Source: Rhodamnia argentea
Lineage: Eukaryota; Streptophyta; Magnoliopsida; Myrtales; Myrtaceae
Reading direction: 5' to 3'
Length of the DNA: 64,000 bases
Assembly (NCBI RefSeq): GCF_020921035.1
Contig: NC_063155.1
Coordinates: 26,467,294-26,531,293, forward strand
The notes beneath the pieces are model-generated. The model was given only the letters and a program-made list of their open reading frames with translations, made no database searches and was not told where the DNA came from. Below, piece by piece: positions 48,088-60,150 of the stretch (the first letter of the stretch is position 1; every line of letters begins with the position of its first letter). Position numbers and translations under genes: made by a program.

Positions 48088-51000
48088 ATGGCGAAGATGT
48101 CTGGGCTCGGTAGCTCCAATTCCGGCAACAGGACGAAGAAGAAGAACAACAAGAGCAAGTCGCGTCCCGATGCGGTCGCCATGAAGGCGAAGGCCCCGAA
48201 GCCCAATCCGTTCGAGACCATCTGGTCCCGCCGCAAGTTTGACATCCTCGGCAAGAAGCGCAAGGGCGAGGAGCGCCGCGTCGGCCTCGCTCGCTCCCGC
48301 GCAATCGAAAAGGCAAGCCACCTACGTTGATTCAGTCATTCTGTCTGTGTGCTTTTGTGCTTATGGGCGGATCGTTTGATTGGTTGGTTTCTTGGGGGGT
48401 TTCGGTTGAATGCAGAGGAAGAATACGCTGTTGAAGGAGTATGAGCAGAGCGGCAAGGCTTCGGTTTTTGTGGATAAGCGGATTGGGGAGGATAAGGAAG
48501 GGATGGGGGAATTCGAAAAGGCTATTTTGAGGTCTCAGCGGGAGTACAAGGTAAGGGACGATATTAGCTTGCTACATTTTGCATGCCGATTGCTTTAACT
48601 TGCTCACGTTTAAGTAGCAACAATCAAGTTGTGGTGGCCGAGAAGTGTCTACCTTGTAAGTGTGGCCGACATTTTGCACAGATGCAATCAATGAAGCAAC
48701 TAAATATTTGAACTTTCTGCAGCGCACTTAGCAGGGATGATGTCCTCTTCGGGTTGTGTAGTGTTGTGTATGTAACATGCTTGGCAACTGCTGCAGGATT
48801 GAATGATTTGCTTAATGAGATTAAACTGGAATGTTTCCCTTCACCTCTCTAAACTGTTCATCATAGTTTTGTAATTGTATCTTTTATATGGCAGTTGAAA
48901 CTGAATAAAAAGAGCAAGTACAATTTATCTGATGGAGAAGAAGATGATCATGAATATGAAGCAGGTGCATTTATGGGAAGGGACGATTTTGAGGATGAAA
49001 TGTTGCCGGACGATGATGACGATGGTGGTGGTGCCGAAACAGCTGGATCTTACAGTATGTCATGACTGGCAATTTCGTGCTAAAGTACTACTGGCCAATG
49101 ATTTAGGAACTTGATTCTATCTATCTGATAGTTTCTATTTGATCCTGTTACGAGCATGAATACCTTATTCTCCTCACTATGCATGATTTGGAGCAGGCAT
49201 TGGTTTAATGATAGACTAGCAATGCAGAATGCAACACATAAATATTGAATTAGTGAAGTTATTTCCTTGCACTTGGGGATGTATCGAGGACTTTGGGGGA
49301 CCAAAGTGAAGAAGTTTTAAGAAAGCAAACTACTAATATTATTGTCAAATGTTAACTTCATATATGAAGAAAAGTCATTCATATGAAGAATCTAGATTTG
49401 CTTCCTCTGTATAAGAAGTCTCCCTCCCAAAGAGCCACTTTATATGAGGTGAATATTTAGAGAGGTGCAGTTTATAGTAAGAATGACTGTGTGGAATTGA
49501 TGACATTTCTCGGATTTTGACTGACAATAATATCCCCTTGGATTTTGACTTATGATCTTGCCCGTGTCCATTCTTGTGATTTATTGGCATGTGGCTTGGC
49601 TGCTGATGACTCTTGCTGTTTTCCTTTTGGATATTATTGATATCTACTAACACTGACTTGTCTTATTGCAGAGAAGTCATCTATCTTGAAACAACTCTTT
49701 ACTCAAGGTGCGAATTCACCTGAAACAAATGGAATAGAAGGCGAAGAGAATGTGAGATTTACGGTATTATCTCACTGACTGCTTTGACATCACTTGAAGT
49801 GTGTTTCTGCCTTTAGCACTAGGGACTATCCTCCTGGTTGCTAGCTGCAACATCTCCTGCGTTATGTTTGAGATGTCAGGCAAAAGTTATTTCTCTTAAT
49901 GTATGCTTGTGCATCAGTATGGAGAGCCAATGTGATAATTTGGGCTAAGGTGCATCTCAGGATCATCGATATTAGACACTCTCTTCTAAATCTTCCAGAA
50001 CAATGTCTCCAAAATCTCTTTTCCTGATTATATTACAGGGCTACCCTCATGATTGGACATATGCCACTTTCTAGCATTTTCTTTTTATGGTGAAAAAGAG
50101 CAATGGGTGTCAAGTCGGTATGACTTCAGATATCTTCCCACTGTTGCATTTGCACTGGCATCATGCATTCCAATAATTTGTCAACTGATGCTAGATACTG
50201 ATGGGTCTTCTTTTGATGGCTTTGACTTTAGAGGCACAAAAGCAAAAAAGAAGTTATGGAGGAGATCATATTTAAAAGCAAGTTGTTCAAGGTGGGGACT
50301 TTTCTTGTTTAATGTGTTGATTCATTCTTGAGGCTGTATTGCACAACGTTTTGATTCTTCTCAATTTTAACCAGGCTCAAAAAGCAAAAGATAAGGAAGA
50401 GAACGAGCAATTGATGGAAGACTTGGACAAAAATTTTACTTCCTTAGTCCAGTCTGAAGCTTTACTTTCTTTGACTGAGCCTGGCAAGATGAGTGCATTA
50501 AAGGCACTTGTCAACCAGAGTGTTCCGAAAGAGCCTCTGAAGATTACTAAATTCTCCGCCACAGAGAAAGCAGAGACTTTTGCTCAGGTAGAGTTCTATT
50601 ATAATGTTTTTCGCCCATTAATTTATATTTATCATTCCCAGATAATTTGTATCTTCTGTTGTGGTGGTTAGCTGTCGAAACCGTCTATCTACCTTGTTAT
50701 TGGTTCCATTTTGTAGCTTATGCGCTGTGGCCACCTTTAACACTGTCAGAATTTCGAATTCATCTGGTGAACTTTGATCATTTGTCAGTGTCAGACTCTT
50801 AATTGGATCTGCTTGTGACAGGAAAAGCCTGATACTTATGACAAACTTGTAAAGGAAATGTCATTAGATATGCGAGCTCGGCCATCCGACCGAACGAAGA
50901 CACTGGAAGAGATTGCCCAGGAAGAAAGAGAACGACTTGAGCAACTTGAGGTATAAAGTGCAATATTTGTAGCTATTTCTCTTTGATTTCCATCCAGGGC

Positions 51001-54000
51001 AGTTCTATTTTTCTGGAGTTCTGTAATCAACCATTTGAGAGTTCTGGCTTCTAGTTCTTACAGGGATGGGAAACAATGGATTAATAGTGGAAAAGATACT
51101 GTATTAATAATGTTCGATGTTGTAGCTCATACTCTGTCCTTTCTGGTGTTAGATGTGCTGTTATTATCTTTGGATAATATTGCCTCTGGATGGTGGAACA
51201 ATTCAATTCAAACAAAATAGTTGTTTTCAAATATTTAATCTGGTTCAAGTTGATATCTCATTCTATATTTTGAAGAATATCATTTATTCAAACTATTGCA
51301 TCACCCTGTTATTTTGCAAGTTGTCAGCTAGCTTTCAGTAGTATTTTGGTGGGACATGGCAAGTACAGGTGCTCTAATCATCTCAGCAGGACGCTTGCGT
51401 TGTTTTCTTTGACCATGCTTGTAGTACCTGTGTGGGCTTGCTATTTCACCTATGAACCCCATATCTGACAAGGATATGCTAATTAGGTTTTGGAAGTTGG
51501 ATGTCCTCTATTAGCTTAAAATCATCTAGGAGAGATGGAGCCCTTCATTTCAAAGTCGAATGTGATTTTTCACTCTATGATTTTTTACTACATGCCAGGA
51601 AGAACGTAAGAAAAGGATGCTTGCTACTGATGATAATAGTGATGAGGATGATGAAGATGATGAGAAACCATCGGCTAAGAAGATTAGATCCTTATCGGGC
51701 GATGACCTTGGTGATTCCTTCTCAGTGGACGAACAAACCCAGACTAAGAAGGGCTGGGTTGATGAGATTCTTGAAAGAGAGGCTGCTGCTAACTCTGACG
51801 ATGAAGATGAGGGTTCTTCTGAGGAGTCAGACAGTGCTGAAAATGATAGTGGATCTGATGATGACAAAGATGATCATGACAAAACATATCTTCTCAAGGA
51901 TTGGGAGCAAAGTGATGATGAAAGACTTGATGCTGATCTAGAAGAAGAAGAAGAAGAAGAAGAAGAAGAAAGAGAAGGAGAAGAAGATTACAATGATGCT
52001 AGTGAGAATAGTAAAGAACAAGTTGGGCATTTAGACAATAAAACAATGAAGAATGTGGACGTGCACGAAAATAAGAAGAAAGTTGCCAATTTTTCTGAAG
52101 GGACTAGCATCCTTCCCTTTTTGATTGAAGCACCAACAAGCTTGGAAGAATTTAATGTTTTGTTGGAGAATCGTTCCAATTCGGATATTATTCTATTAAT
52201 TAGTCGAATTCGGGCTAGCAATGCAATAGCTCTTGCTGCAGAAAATCGAAAAAAGATGCAGGTATGAATCATTATCTGGCTATATTGTGCTTATAGTTTA
52301 ATTGTGCTTCTGACAGGACATTCTACTGCATGTAATCTTCTATATCTCAACTGTTTAGTTTAGCCAATTAACTGTGCTTCACTTGTGGTTCTCTGATTTG
52401 GTAGAGTTCTTAATTATTGGCAGAATTATTGTTTAGTGTAAATGTTCGTTTAATCAAAAATACTAAAGCCTATGCAATCAAACCAGGCATGTATTGCCTA
52501 CATAAATTCAGGTTGTTTTCCGGCATTGTACTGTTGAACATCTTTCTATATAGGCTACAAAACTATCTGTTGTTAATGTGAACATTTTAGGCAGGTTTTA
52601 CAATTCCATTTAGAGTAATTTTGCCCTTTTCCCAATAATTTTTGGTTATGCGTTTGAGGAGTAGCCAAACACTGTCTCCAAATTTGTAGCTGAAGCCTAC
52701 GGTCTGAGTAGCAAGCATTTCTGAGGATGATCTGAGATGTATCTCATTTTGCAGGTGTTTTACGGCGTACTACTGCAGTATTTTGCCATATTAGCAAGTA
52801 AAAAGCCATTGAATTTTCAGTCGTTGAATATGTTGGTCAAGCCACTAGTAGAAATGAGCACGGAGATTCCATACTTTGCTGCAATTTGTGCTCGTCAAAG
52901 AATCCTAAGAACTCGTACACAGTTCTGTGAGGTCATTAAGAACTCAGGTTAGCTGCAGTGGAACATTATATAACAATCTTATTACTGGATGAAAGTTTGG
53001 AGAATTTTTTGTTGAATGTATTAAATGCTAATTGTCTCTTGTTTCCTTTTCATTGGATAGAGACCAGCAGTTGGCCATCTCTGAAGACATTGTTCCTTTT
53101 GCGGCTATGGTCGCTGATATTTCCATGCTCTGACTTTCGTCATGTTGTCATGACCCCAGCTGTCTTGTTAATGTGCGAATATCTGATGCGTTGCCCCGTT
53201 CTTTCGGGTCGGGATGTTGCTCTAGGGGCTTTTCTATGCTCTATGCTTCTCTCGGTACGTTCTAAAAACATATTTCTAGTTCAAGTTGTTGCATATAGGA
53301 TTTTTTTCCGCAATAGGTCACTGAGATATGTTACTGATTTTAGGTTGGCAATGGCATGCAATGCACTGTAGTTCAATGTCGCTATTTTGAGGGGCCATTA
53401 TCGCTTTTGTGGCTTCAACTTATTTGGGTGCACGAACAAGTTCTTTTAAATACCCCTTGTTCCTCTCATTGTGGTTGAGATGGTTACTTTTTCCTCCTGT
53501 GTGAGTATTTCCATCGTCATGGTGTGGAATTTCATCTTATGGGTAGTGCCTCATACATGCTTAGTGTTTCTTTAAGATCAGTATACATTGGTACAGCTGT
53601 CCTACAAATTAAGGTCAATTGTAGTTGCTAAGTGGTTGATTACAATGATTGGACATGATGTGACTTAATTGCTTGCTAAGAATGCTTGGTTTCAGGGTTT
53701 CTGCTTGAGCTAAATAGTCATTTTCTTCAGCACTCGACACGGTGTTTTCAGTTTTCCACGTTGCATTCACGACCTTGATTATATAGTGGTGGTATTTTGA
53801 AGCTTCATTATTGATTTTTGGATGTGCAGCTGCAATTAACTGATGTCACTTGTTTTTTTTATTGAAGGTAACTAAACAATCTCAGAAGTTTTGTCCAGAG
53901 GCCATAATGTTTCTAGAAACTTTGCTCTCTGCAGCGATGGACAGGAAAATAGGATCTAACCAAAATTCTCAGGTATGTGTCATGGTTTTCCTTTCCATTT

Positions 54001-55289
54001 TTGAATCTGCCTGACAACTTGGAATTTCAAGGAGACTGATAGGTTGCGATGAAAATGACTGGTATGCATGTGTGTGTTTTTCTGTGACAGTTTGGCAATC
54101 TTATCCAGTTTAGAGTGCAAACGCCTCTACTGTGTATTCGTGAAGGTGCAAGTGAATTTAGCCCTTTGAATTTTCTGAAAATAATCGACATGCCTGATGA
54201 ATCCCCTTTTTTCAGCTCCGATGGTTTCAGGTTAGTATGTTTTGGGTTTATCTCTTCCTTGCCCATCGTTCTTTTTAGTGCAGTATGGATGTTAGCTATT
54301 TGCTGTATTCAAATGGCCAATTTTGTCGTCAGAAAAATTGAAATCAGATCACAAGGATCTCATTGTGGATAAAATCTCATGTTGGTTAAATGCATCTGTA
54401 TCTATATCTTCAGTCAAGTAATCTAGGGGGCAAGGTGGTGGTGTGTGGTTGAAACTGTCGTATGGCCAGGGTACCTTCATATATTTTCTTCATTGAAAAG
54501 TTTTAGGAATCAAATCATGTTGTTTAAAAAATGAACTCGTTTATATGCAGGGCTAGCGTACTGGCTTCCATGATTGAGACCCTTAGCGGTTTCGCCGGTA
54601 TATATGGGAAATTAAGTTCATTCCCTGAAATTTTCATGCCAATTTCATCTTTGTTACTTGAAGTGGCACAGCAACAAAACATGCCAAATGAGTTGCGAAA
54701 TAAATTTGAGGATGTTGCCCAACTTATCAAGAGAAAAGCTGATGAACATCAGATGCTCCGGCAACCCCTTCAACTGCGGAAGCGAAAGCCAGTTCCTATC
54801 AAGCAACTTAATCCTAAGTTTGAGGAGAAGTACTCTCTCTCTCTCTCTCTCTCTCTCGTGAGCAGATGTGGATGTGTCATGCATCTAGTGTTTTGAATAT
54901 GTATAGTGCACCTTATTCACTGTATGCTTAGTGTAGACTGCATTCATCGCATGTTGCCCTCTGTTAGTGAATGATTTACATCAAGTATAATCTGATGGAG
55001 ATATATACTTCTTTTTTCTGACAGCTTTGTTAAGGGTAGAGATTATGATCCAGATCGTGAGCGTGCTGAAAGGAGAAAGTTGAAGAAACTTATTAAGCAG
55101 GAAGCCAAAGGGGCGGTTCGTGAACTTCGTAAAGACAATTATTTCTTATTTGAGGTGAAAGAAAGAGAGAAGGCATCACTGGAACAAGAAAGATTGGAGA
55201 AGTACGGAAGAGCTAAATCTTTTCTGCAAGAGCAGGAGCATGCTTTTAAATCTGGACAACTTGGAAAAGGCAGGAAGAGGAGGAGATGA
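48088..55289 (+). CDS. NOP14: Nucleolar protein 14, 14 exons
   Basis: Exons: 48088-48312, 48416-48550, 48895-49054, 49672-49751, 50232-50291, 50375-50587, 50822-50950, 51599-52261, 52755-52947, 53061-53254, 53868-53972, 54091-54230, 54551-54829 and 55025-55289; all phases agree, giving 946 residues, normal for plant NOP14. The N terminus is basic (KKKNNKSKSRP) with NPFETIWSRRKFDILGKKRK, the conserved NOP14 opening, then TLLKEYEQSGKASVFVDKRI and KEVMEEIIFKSKLFKAQK. Exon 8 encodes acidic runs including poly-Glu near residue 446. The C-terminal half is the helical repeat region, ending NFVKGRDYDPDRERAERRKL and a basic KGRKRRR tail. Family role: nucleolar component of the small-subunit processome, needed for 18S rRNA maturation and 40S assembly. 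Intron 1 has a GC donor (AAAAG|GCAAGC); the others are GT-AG. Confidence 0.96.
54830..54857 (+). repeat. CT microsatellite directly after a NOP14 splice donor
   Basis: The donor of intron 13 is GAGAA|GTACTCTCT and continues as (CT)n to 54857, so the +5 and +6 positions of the donor are set by the edge of a length-variable repeat. Confidence 0.7.
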
Positions 55290-56029
55290 AAACGGGACTT
55301 GACAATACTCTCTCATCAAAGCGTATGTTGGACTGTAAAGGAGGTTCAATGCTTTGGAACTTGTGAATTCAGCTTCTGATTGTAGAAATGCTGGTTGTTG
55401 CGTAGTGTAGAGGATATTGATGCAATGCGTCTGAGCACATGCGGCATGTAGAAATTGCAGTGGATGAGCAAGTGATATACCAAGAGCAGTTTTCCAGTCA
55501 TGCTCCACCTTGTTGAATCAACGGTTATTTTTCCTGTAGGAATGTCACTTGAATTTTGAAACAGTTGCGTAAAACAGTAATGTTATCGTTTTGGCTTTCA
55601 GTTGCTATCCCTATGATTTATGTTTGATGCTAGGTGTTAAAATGCATTTATGATCTATGGTCATTCTGAAAGATTTGTTAAAATGTAACGGAAGAAATCC
55701 TTTATTGATGGTATCACACTGTTAATCTATGGTTGTTACATGGGCCCACCCATCATGACATATTCCAATATAAAAGAGCATAGATTGATGATTTCTGCAG
55801 ACTGATGAGCAAAGATCGACCCGTAAATGCAGAAGAAGACAACTATGCAACAGGATCTACTTGAATTAAGGAGCACCAGCGAACATAAGGTGCAGCTACC
55901 CCACAATAAATTCTCAAGCTCGGTTATAAAATCCTTCATCGAGCAGTCGGGTGAATAAACTCGGAAAATTCTGCCCTATATTCTTATGATCGAGGAGTGG
56001 CTAATACTGATGAATCACTGGCCAATATC
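55290..56029. other. NOP14 3' region and spacer
   Basis: The NOP14 stop codon ends at 55289. The following few hundred bases are probably its 3' UTR. No other gene is recognised before the kinase pseudogene. Confidence 0.4.
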
Positions 56030-56398
56030 TTATTTGCTGGACGGCAGAGCTTTTCTCCGTCCTCCCGGCTCTGGACCCTGCTGCTGCAAGGTTAGCTCTA
56101 GTTTACGTGAAACATCTCCCATTGACGGTCTCTCTCTTCCCGTTTCTGCCAAACGCTTTGCTGCTACGTCGGTGAATGTCATGAAAAAACCAGGGTCGAT
56201 CTTTCCGAGAAGATATGGGTCAATGATCTGACCAAGCATACCTGAATGATGACATTTTAAGGCCCATTCAGCCAGACTCTGCGGTCCATCCTCATTCCCA
56301 TGTTAAGGTAGTATTGCGGGTTTGGCACAGAGAACTTCAAACAGCACCACTCCGAATGAGTACAAGTCAGACTTAGCTATAAGTTTTAGGGTGGGTTT

Positions 56399-56598
56399 GG
56401 TTCGACATTTGGAAAGAGCTTTGGGGGAATGCAAATGCTGAAAGCCTAATGCTGGGGCTTCTAGCATTGGGCTTTCAGCCTTCCCAAGAGGAATATTTGG
56501 CCAAATGCTCATTCGAAATGCTTGCCAAACGGTTCAACATTTTTTAAAGGAGCATTTGGGGCCAAATGCTACTTCTAAATGTCGAACCAAACTCACCC
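56399..56598. mobile_element. 200-bp Tourist-like MITE in the kinase pseudogene
   Basis: Ends GGGTGGGTTTGGTTCGACAT and the inverse of GTCGAACCAAACTCACCC are nearly identical, flanked by TTA at 56396-56398 and 56599-56601. Removing the MITE and one TTA rejoins the kinase frame exactly (YYHCLKLIAKSDLYSFGVVL), proving the borders. The 3-bp TTA target and GGG ends place it with PIF/Harbinger. Confidence 0.9.
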
Positions 56599-57690
56599 TT
56601 AGACAGTGATAGTACCCTTGGTCGAGATATCCGATGCTTCCTTTTACCTTGGTGCTGACATGCATGTTGCATTGGTTCATCGCATCAGGCCCGAGTTCAA
56701 ATAATCCGAAGTCAGATACCTTGGCCTCCCATCTCTTGTCCAACAGTATGTTGCTGCTCTTCACATCACGGTGGATGACAATCTGCTCAGAACCTGCGTG
56801 AAGGTAGTGCAACCCACGTGCTGCGCCGATGCAAATCTTGAGTCATCTCTTCCATGGAAGTGGAGAATTTTTGGTCTAGTACAGATGTTCTCGCAAGGTC
56901 CCTCGAGCCAACTCGATCTTTGTCACTGGGATGACATTCTCCCAGTGGGGCCTGCAGGGTTTTAGGCTTTGATTTCGGTTTCTGGAGAAAAAGCTGAACC
57001 ACCCCGAGGGTATGTAAAGTACATAGAAACTCAGAGAAATCAATGCTGGGATCCCACATACGATAAACAGGAAAATCCGGAAAACTGCGTGATTGTTGTG
57101 AAGCGGGATCCGAGAAGTATTGGGACCAAATGGACAGAGGCCAGCAAAATTACGAGTAGAGTCTGGTAATTTGAAAATTTCCAGCCCATTCAAGATTCCC
57201 TGATCGGAAAAACTAGGCGATGCATTATTACGTATTGTGATCACCAGATACTCCATTCCCGTTTCAGGTGTGTCCCCCAATGGGGTTGAAGTAACAGAAG
57301 AATTGATGATATAGTCTCTATAAACAGGCCGCCCGGGCATGCCGCTCCACTCCACGATATCTGCATGATCTTCTGCAGTTGCATTAATAACATAGACTTG
57401 GAAAACCCTTCCATTTTGAGTGATTCTTCTTGTGATCTCGCAGAAGTGAAACCTGACGAGGTAGCAGAACCGAGAACTTACAATGAATGACAAGCTCATA
57501 TTCCCTTCGGGAGTAGTACTACTGCAGGGAATAAATGTTCTAGCCGAGGAGTATACCTCCACTGGTGCAGTGTAAGCAGGCACCTCTGGGCTGTAACTTA
57601 TTTTGACCTTGGATGGGTGAATAGCCGTGGAGGCTCCATAAGGCCTAAGGTAATCTTTATCTCCTGACCACGAACGCAACGTGACGGTGT

Positions 57691-59105
57691 TGTTAAAATA
57701 TATTTCGAATTTGACCCCGTTGAACGAATATGATTCAAGTTAAAGCGAGTACACTTGCGAACGTCCAAACTTTATTTTTGACTTTGTTTATTCATGCATT
57801 AATTACTTTGCACGCAAGCCGCTAAAGATTGAAGAATGCGACTGACGGACGCGTGCAGCTGTAAAGGAGGAAAAGGGTGACCGTTTGTTCTTCTTATTAC
57901 TATTTAATGCTGTACCACTCCTTGGACATGGCCATGTGAACGTGCAGGGAAGAGAGAAGAAAATGAGCAGCATTTGATGAGCCCTCATTGTTGTTCCCTT
58001 GGACTTTGACCAAGAAGGAGAAAGATGAAGACACAACTAGAACTCTTACGTGTATCATAGAGAAAAAGAGGCCTCTGGATTCCCTGCCATAAAGGCAGGT
58101 GACATGCCCCATCCCCACCCTCCAAAAAAGAGAGGGCCATCGTAGAAAAAGAGAAATGAAAGATGAAGTGCATTAAATGCACATGGCCATTCCTTTTTGT
58201 CTTCTTCTTTCTTCTTTTCCCATTGAACTTCCTCTATAATGCGAACGTGCAGGGAAGAGAGAAGAAAATGAGCAGCAATTGATGAACCCTCATTGTTGTT
58301 CCCTTGGACTTTGACCAAGAAGGAGAAAGATGAAGACACAACTAGAACTCTTACGTGTATCAAAGAGAAAAAGAGAGGGCCATCGTAGAAAAAGAGAAAT
58401 GAAAGATGAAGTGCATTAAATGCACATGGCCATTCCTTTTTGTCTTCTTCTTTCTTCTTTTCCCATTGAACTTCCTCTATAATGCGAACGTGCAGGGAAG
58501 AGAGAAGAAAATGAGCAGCATTTGATGAGCCCTCATTGTTGTTCCCTTGGACTCTGACCAAGAAAGAGAAAGATGAAGACACAACTAGAACTCTTACGTG
58601 TATCAAAGAGAAAAAGAGAGGGCCATCGTAGAAAAAGAGAAATGAAAGATGAAGTGCATCATATGCACATGGCCATTCCTTTTTGTCTTCTTCTTTCTTC
58701 TTTTCCCATTGAACTTCCTCTATAGAGCACGAAGAGGAAGAGTGAAGAATTAGAGAACTCCGAGACTGCATTGGGAAGGATAGTTCTTCTCGTGAGGGTT
58801 TGCTTGTTGTAATTATGCCATTTAGTCATTTAGCCAGTTAAATTCTTATAAATAGAATTTGTATAATTCTTTAAGTGAGATTTCATTAGAAATTGTGAGG
58901 GGCTAAGCATTGAGTGAGTTATTAAGTGTAATTGGGGGTTAGAAAATGCGGAAAGACTGTGCTTGTTTCCATAATAGAATTTCGTACTGCTCTCCCATGT
59001 GAACGTAGATTCGGATATTTGGACCAAACCACGTAAATCGGATGTCCGATTTCCTTTCATTCCTTTTGACCATATTATCGATACGCTTGTTTCTTACTCG
59101 CAGCA
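57691..59105 (+). mobile_element. 1.4-kb solo LTR, probably Ty1/copia, in the pseudogene
   Basis: It begins TGTTAAAATATATTTCG and ends ACTCGCAGCA, with GGTGT before (57686-57690) and AGTGT after (59106-59110). Removing it brings the minus-strand codons to DTVTLRSWSGD, matching the family pattern DTGMFRSWSGD, which supports both borders. A TATA box (TATAAATA at 58847) and a U5-like tail (ATAGAATTTCGTACTGCTCT) lie in the right half. No gag or pol and no second LTR are present. Confidence 0.75.
57938..58728 (+). repeat. Three 243-bp tandem units upstream of the LTR TATA box
   Basis: Units start GAACGTGCAGGGAAGAGAGA at 57938, 58243 and 58486. The last two are 243 bp; the first has a 62-bp insert (around 58070-58130). 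They are nearly identical and lie entirely in the U3 part of the solo LTR. Confidence 0.85.
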
Positions 59106-59110
59106 AGTGT

Positions 59111-60150
59111 CATGTTTACGGAAAATGGATTGCTGTGTATGTTTGCCCTGTACATCGTCTTGAGCGTGTGCGATTGTAGGCATACAATTGGGATGCATTT
59201 CCTATCGGTGGAAGTCGAACATCTCGGATACACAGGTTTCGAGGCATTGATATGATCTCAATCCTGTTCACGAATGTATAGGCGTTGGAATGATCGGGCG
59301 AGGGGGTAAAGGTTATGTTCAGACCGGGGAAATGGGTTGTTGCGTATGTTTACCCTGTACATCATTTCAAGCGTGTGCAATTTTAGGCATACGATTGGGA
59401 TGGATTTCCTATCGATGGAAGTTGAACATCTTGGATGTACAAGTTTTGAGGCATTGACATGACCTCAATCTTGTTCACGAATGCATAGGCATTGGAATGA
59501 TCGGGCGAGGGGGTAAATGTTATGTTTAGACCAGGGAAATGGGTTGCTGCGTATGTTTACCCCGTATATCGTTTCAAGCGTGTGCGATTGTAGGCATACA
59601 ATTGGGATGAATTTCCTATCGGTGGAAGTCAAACATCTCGGATGTACAAGTTTCGAGGCATTGACAGACCTCAATCTCATTCACGAATGCATAGGCATTG
59701 GAATGATCGAGCAAGGGGGTAAATGTTATGTTTAGACTAGGGAAATGGGTTGCTGTGTATGTTTATTTTGTACATTGTTTTGAGCATGTGCGATTGTAGG
59801 CATACAATTGGGATGGATTTCCCATCGGTGGAAGTCGAACATCTCGGATGTACAAGTTTCGAGGCATTCACATGACCTCAATCTTGTTCACGAATGCATA
59901 GGCATTGAAATGATCGGGCGAGGGGGTAACTGTTATGTTCAGACCGGGAAAATGTGTTACTGTGTATGTTTATCCTATACATCATTTCGAGCACGTGCGA
60001 CTGTAGGCATGCAATTGGGATGGATTTCCTATTAGTGGAAGTTGAACATCTCAAATGTACAGGTTTGGAAGCATTGACATGACCTCAATCTTATTCATGA
60101 ATGCATAGGCATTGAAATGATTGGGCGAGGGGGTAAATGTTATGTTCAGA
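59111..60150. repeat. Five tandem 207-bp units made from the malectin coding segment
   Basis: The phrase GGGCGAGGGGGTAA (or a variant) recurs at spacings of 207, 206, 207 and 207 bp. On the minus strand each unit reads the malectin segment GLNITFTPSP...YAFVN.IEVMSM and, in a shifted frame, a LETIYxVNI phrase, so the unit is a duplicated piece of the surrounding receptor gene. 207 is 69 codons. Units are diverged by scattered substitutions. Confidence 0.85.

Noticed and set aside
58055..58771. A 238-codon minus-strand frame with three 81-residue repeats
   Set aside because: The repeats come from the 243-bp U3 triplication, whose length is a multiple of three, and the frame runs antisense to the LTR promoter. 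The composition (WEKKKEEDKKEW, FLFFYDGPLFF) resembles no known protein.
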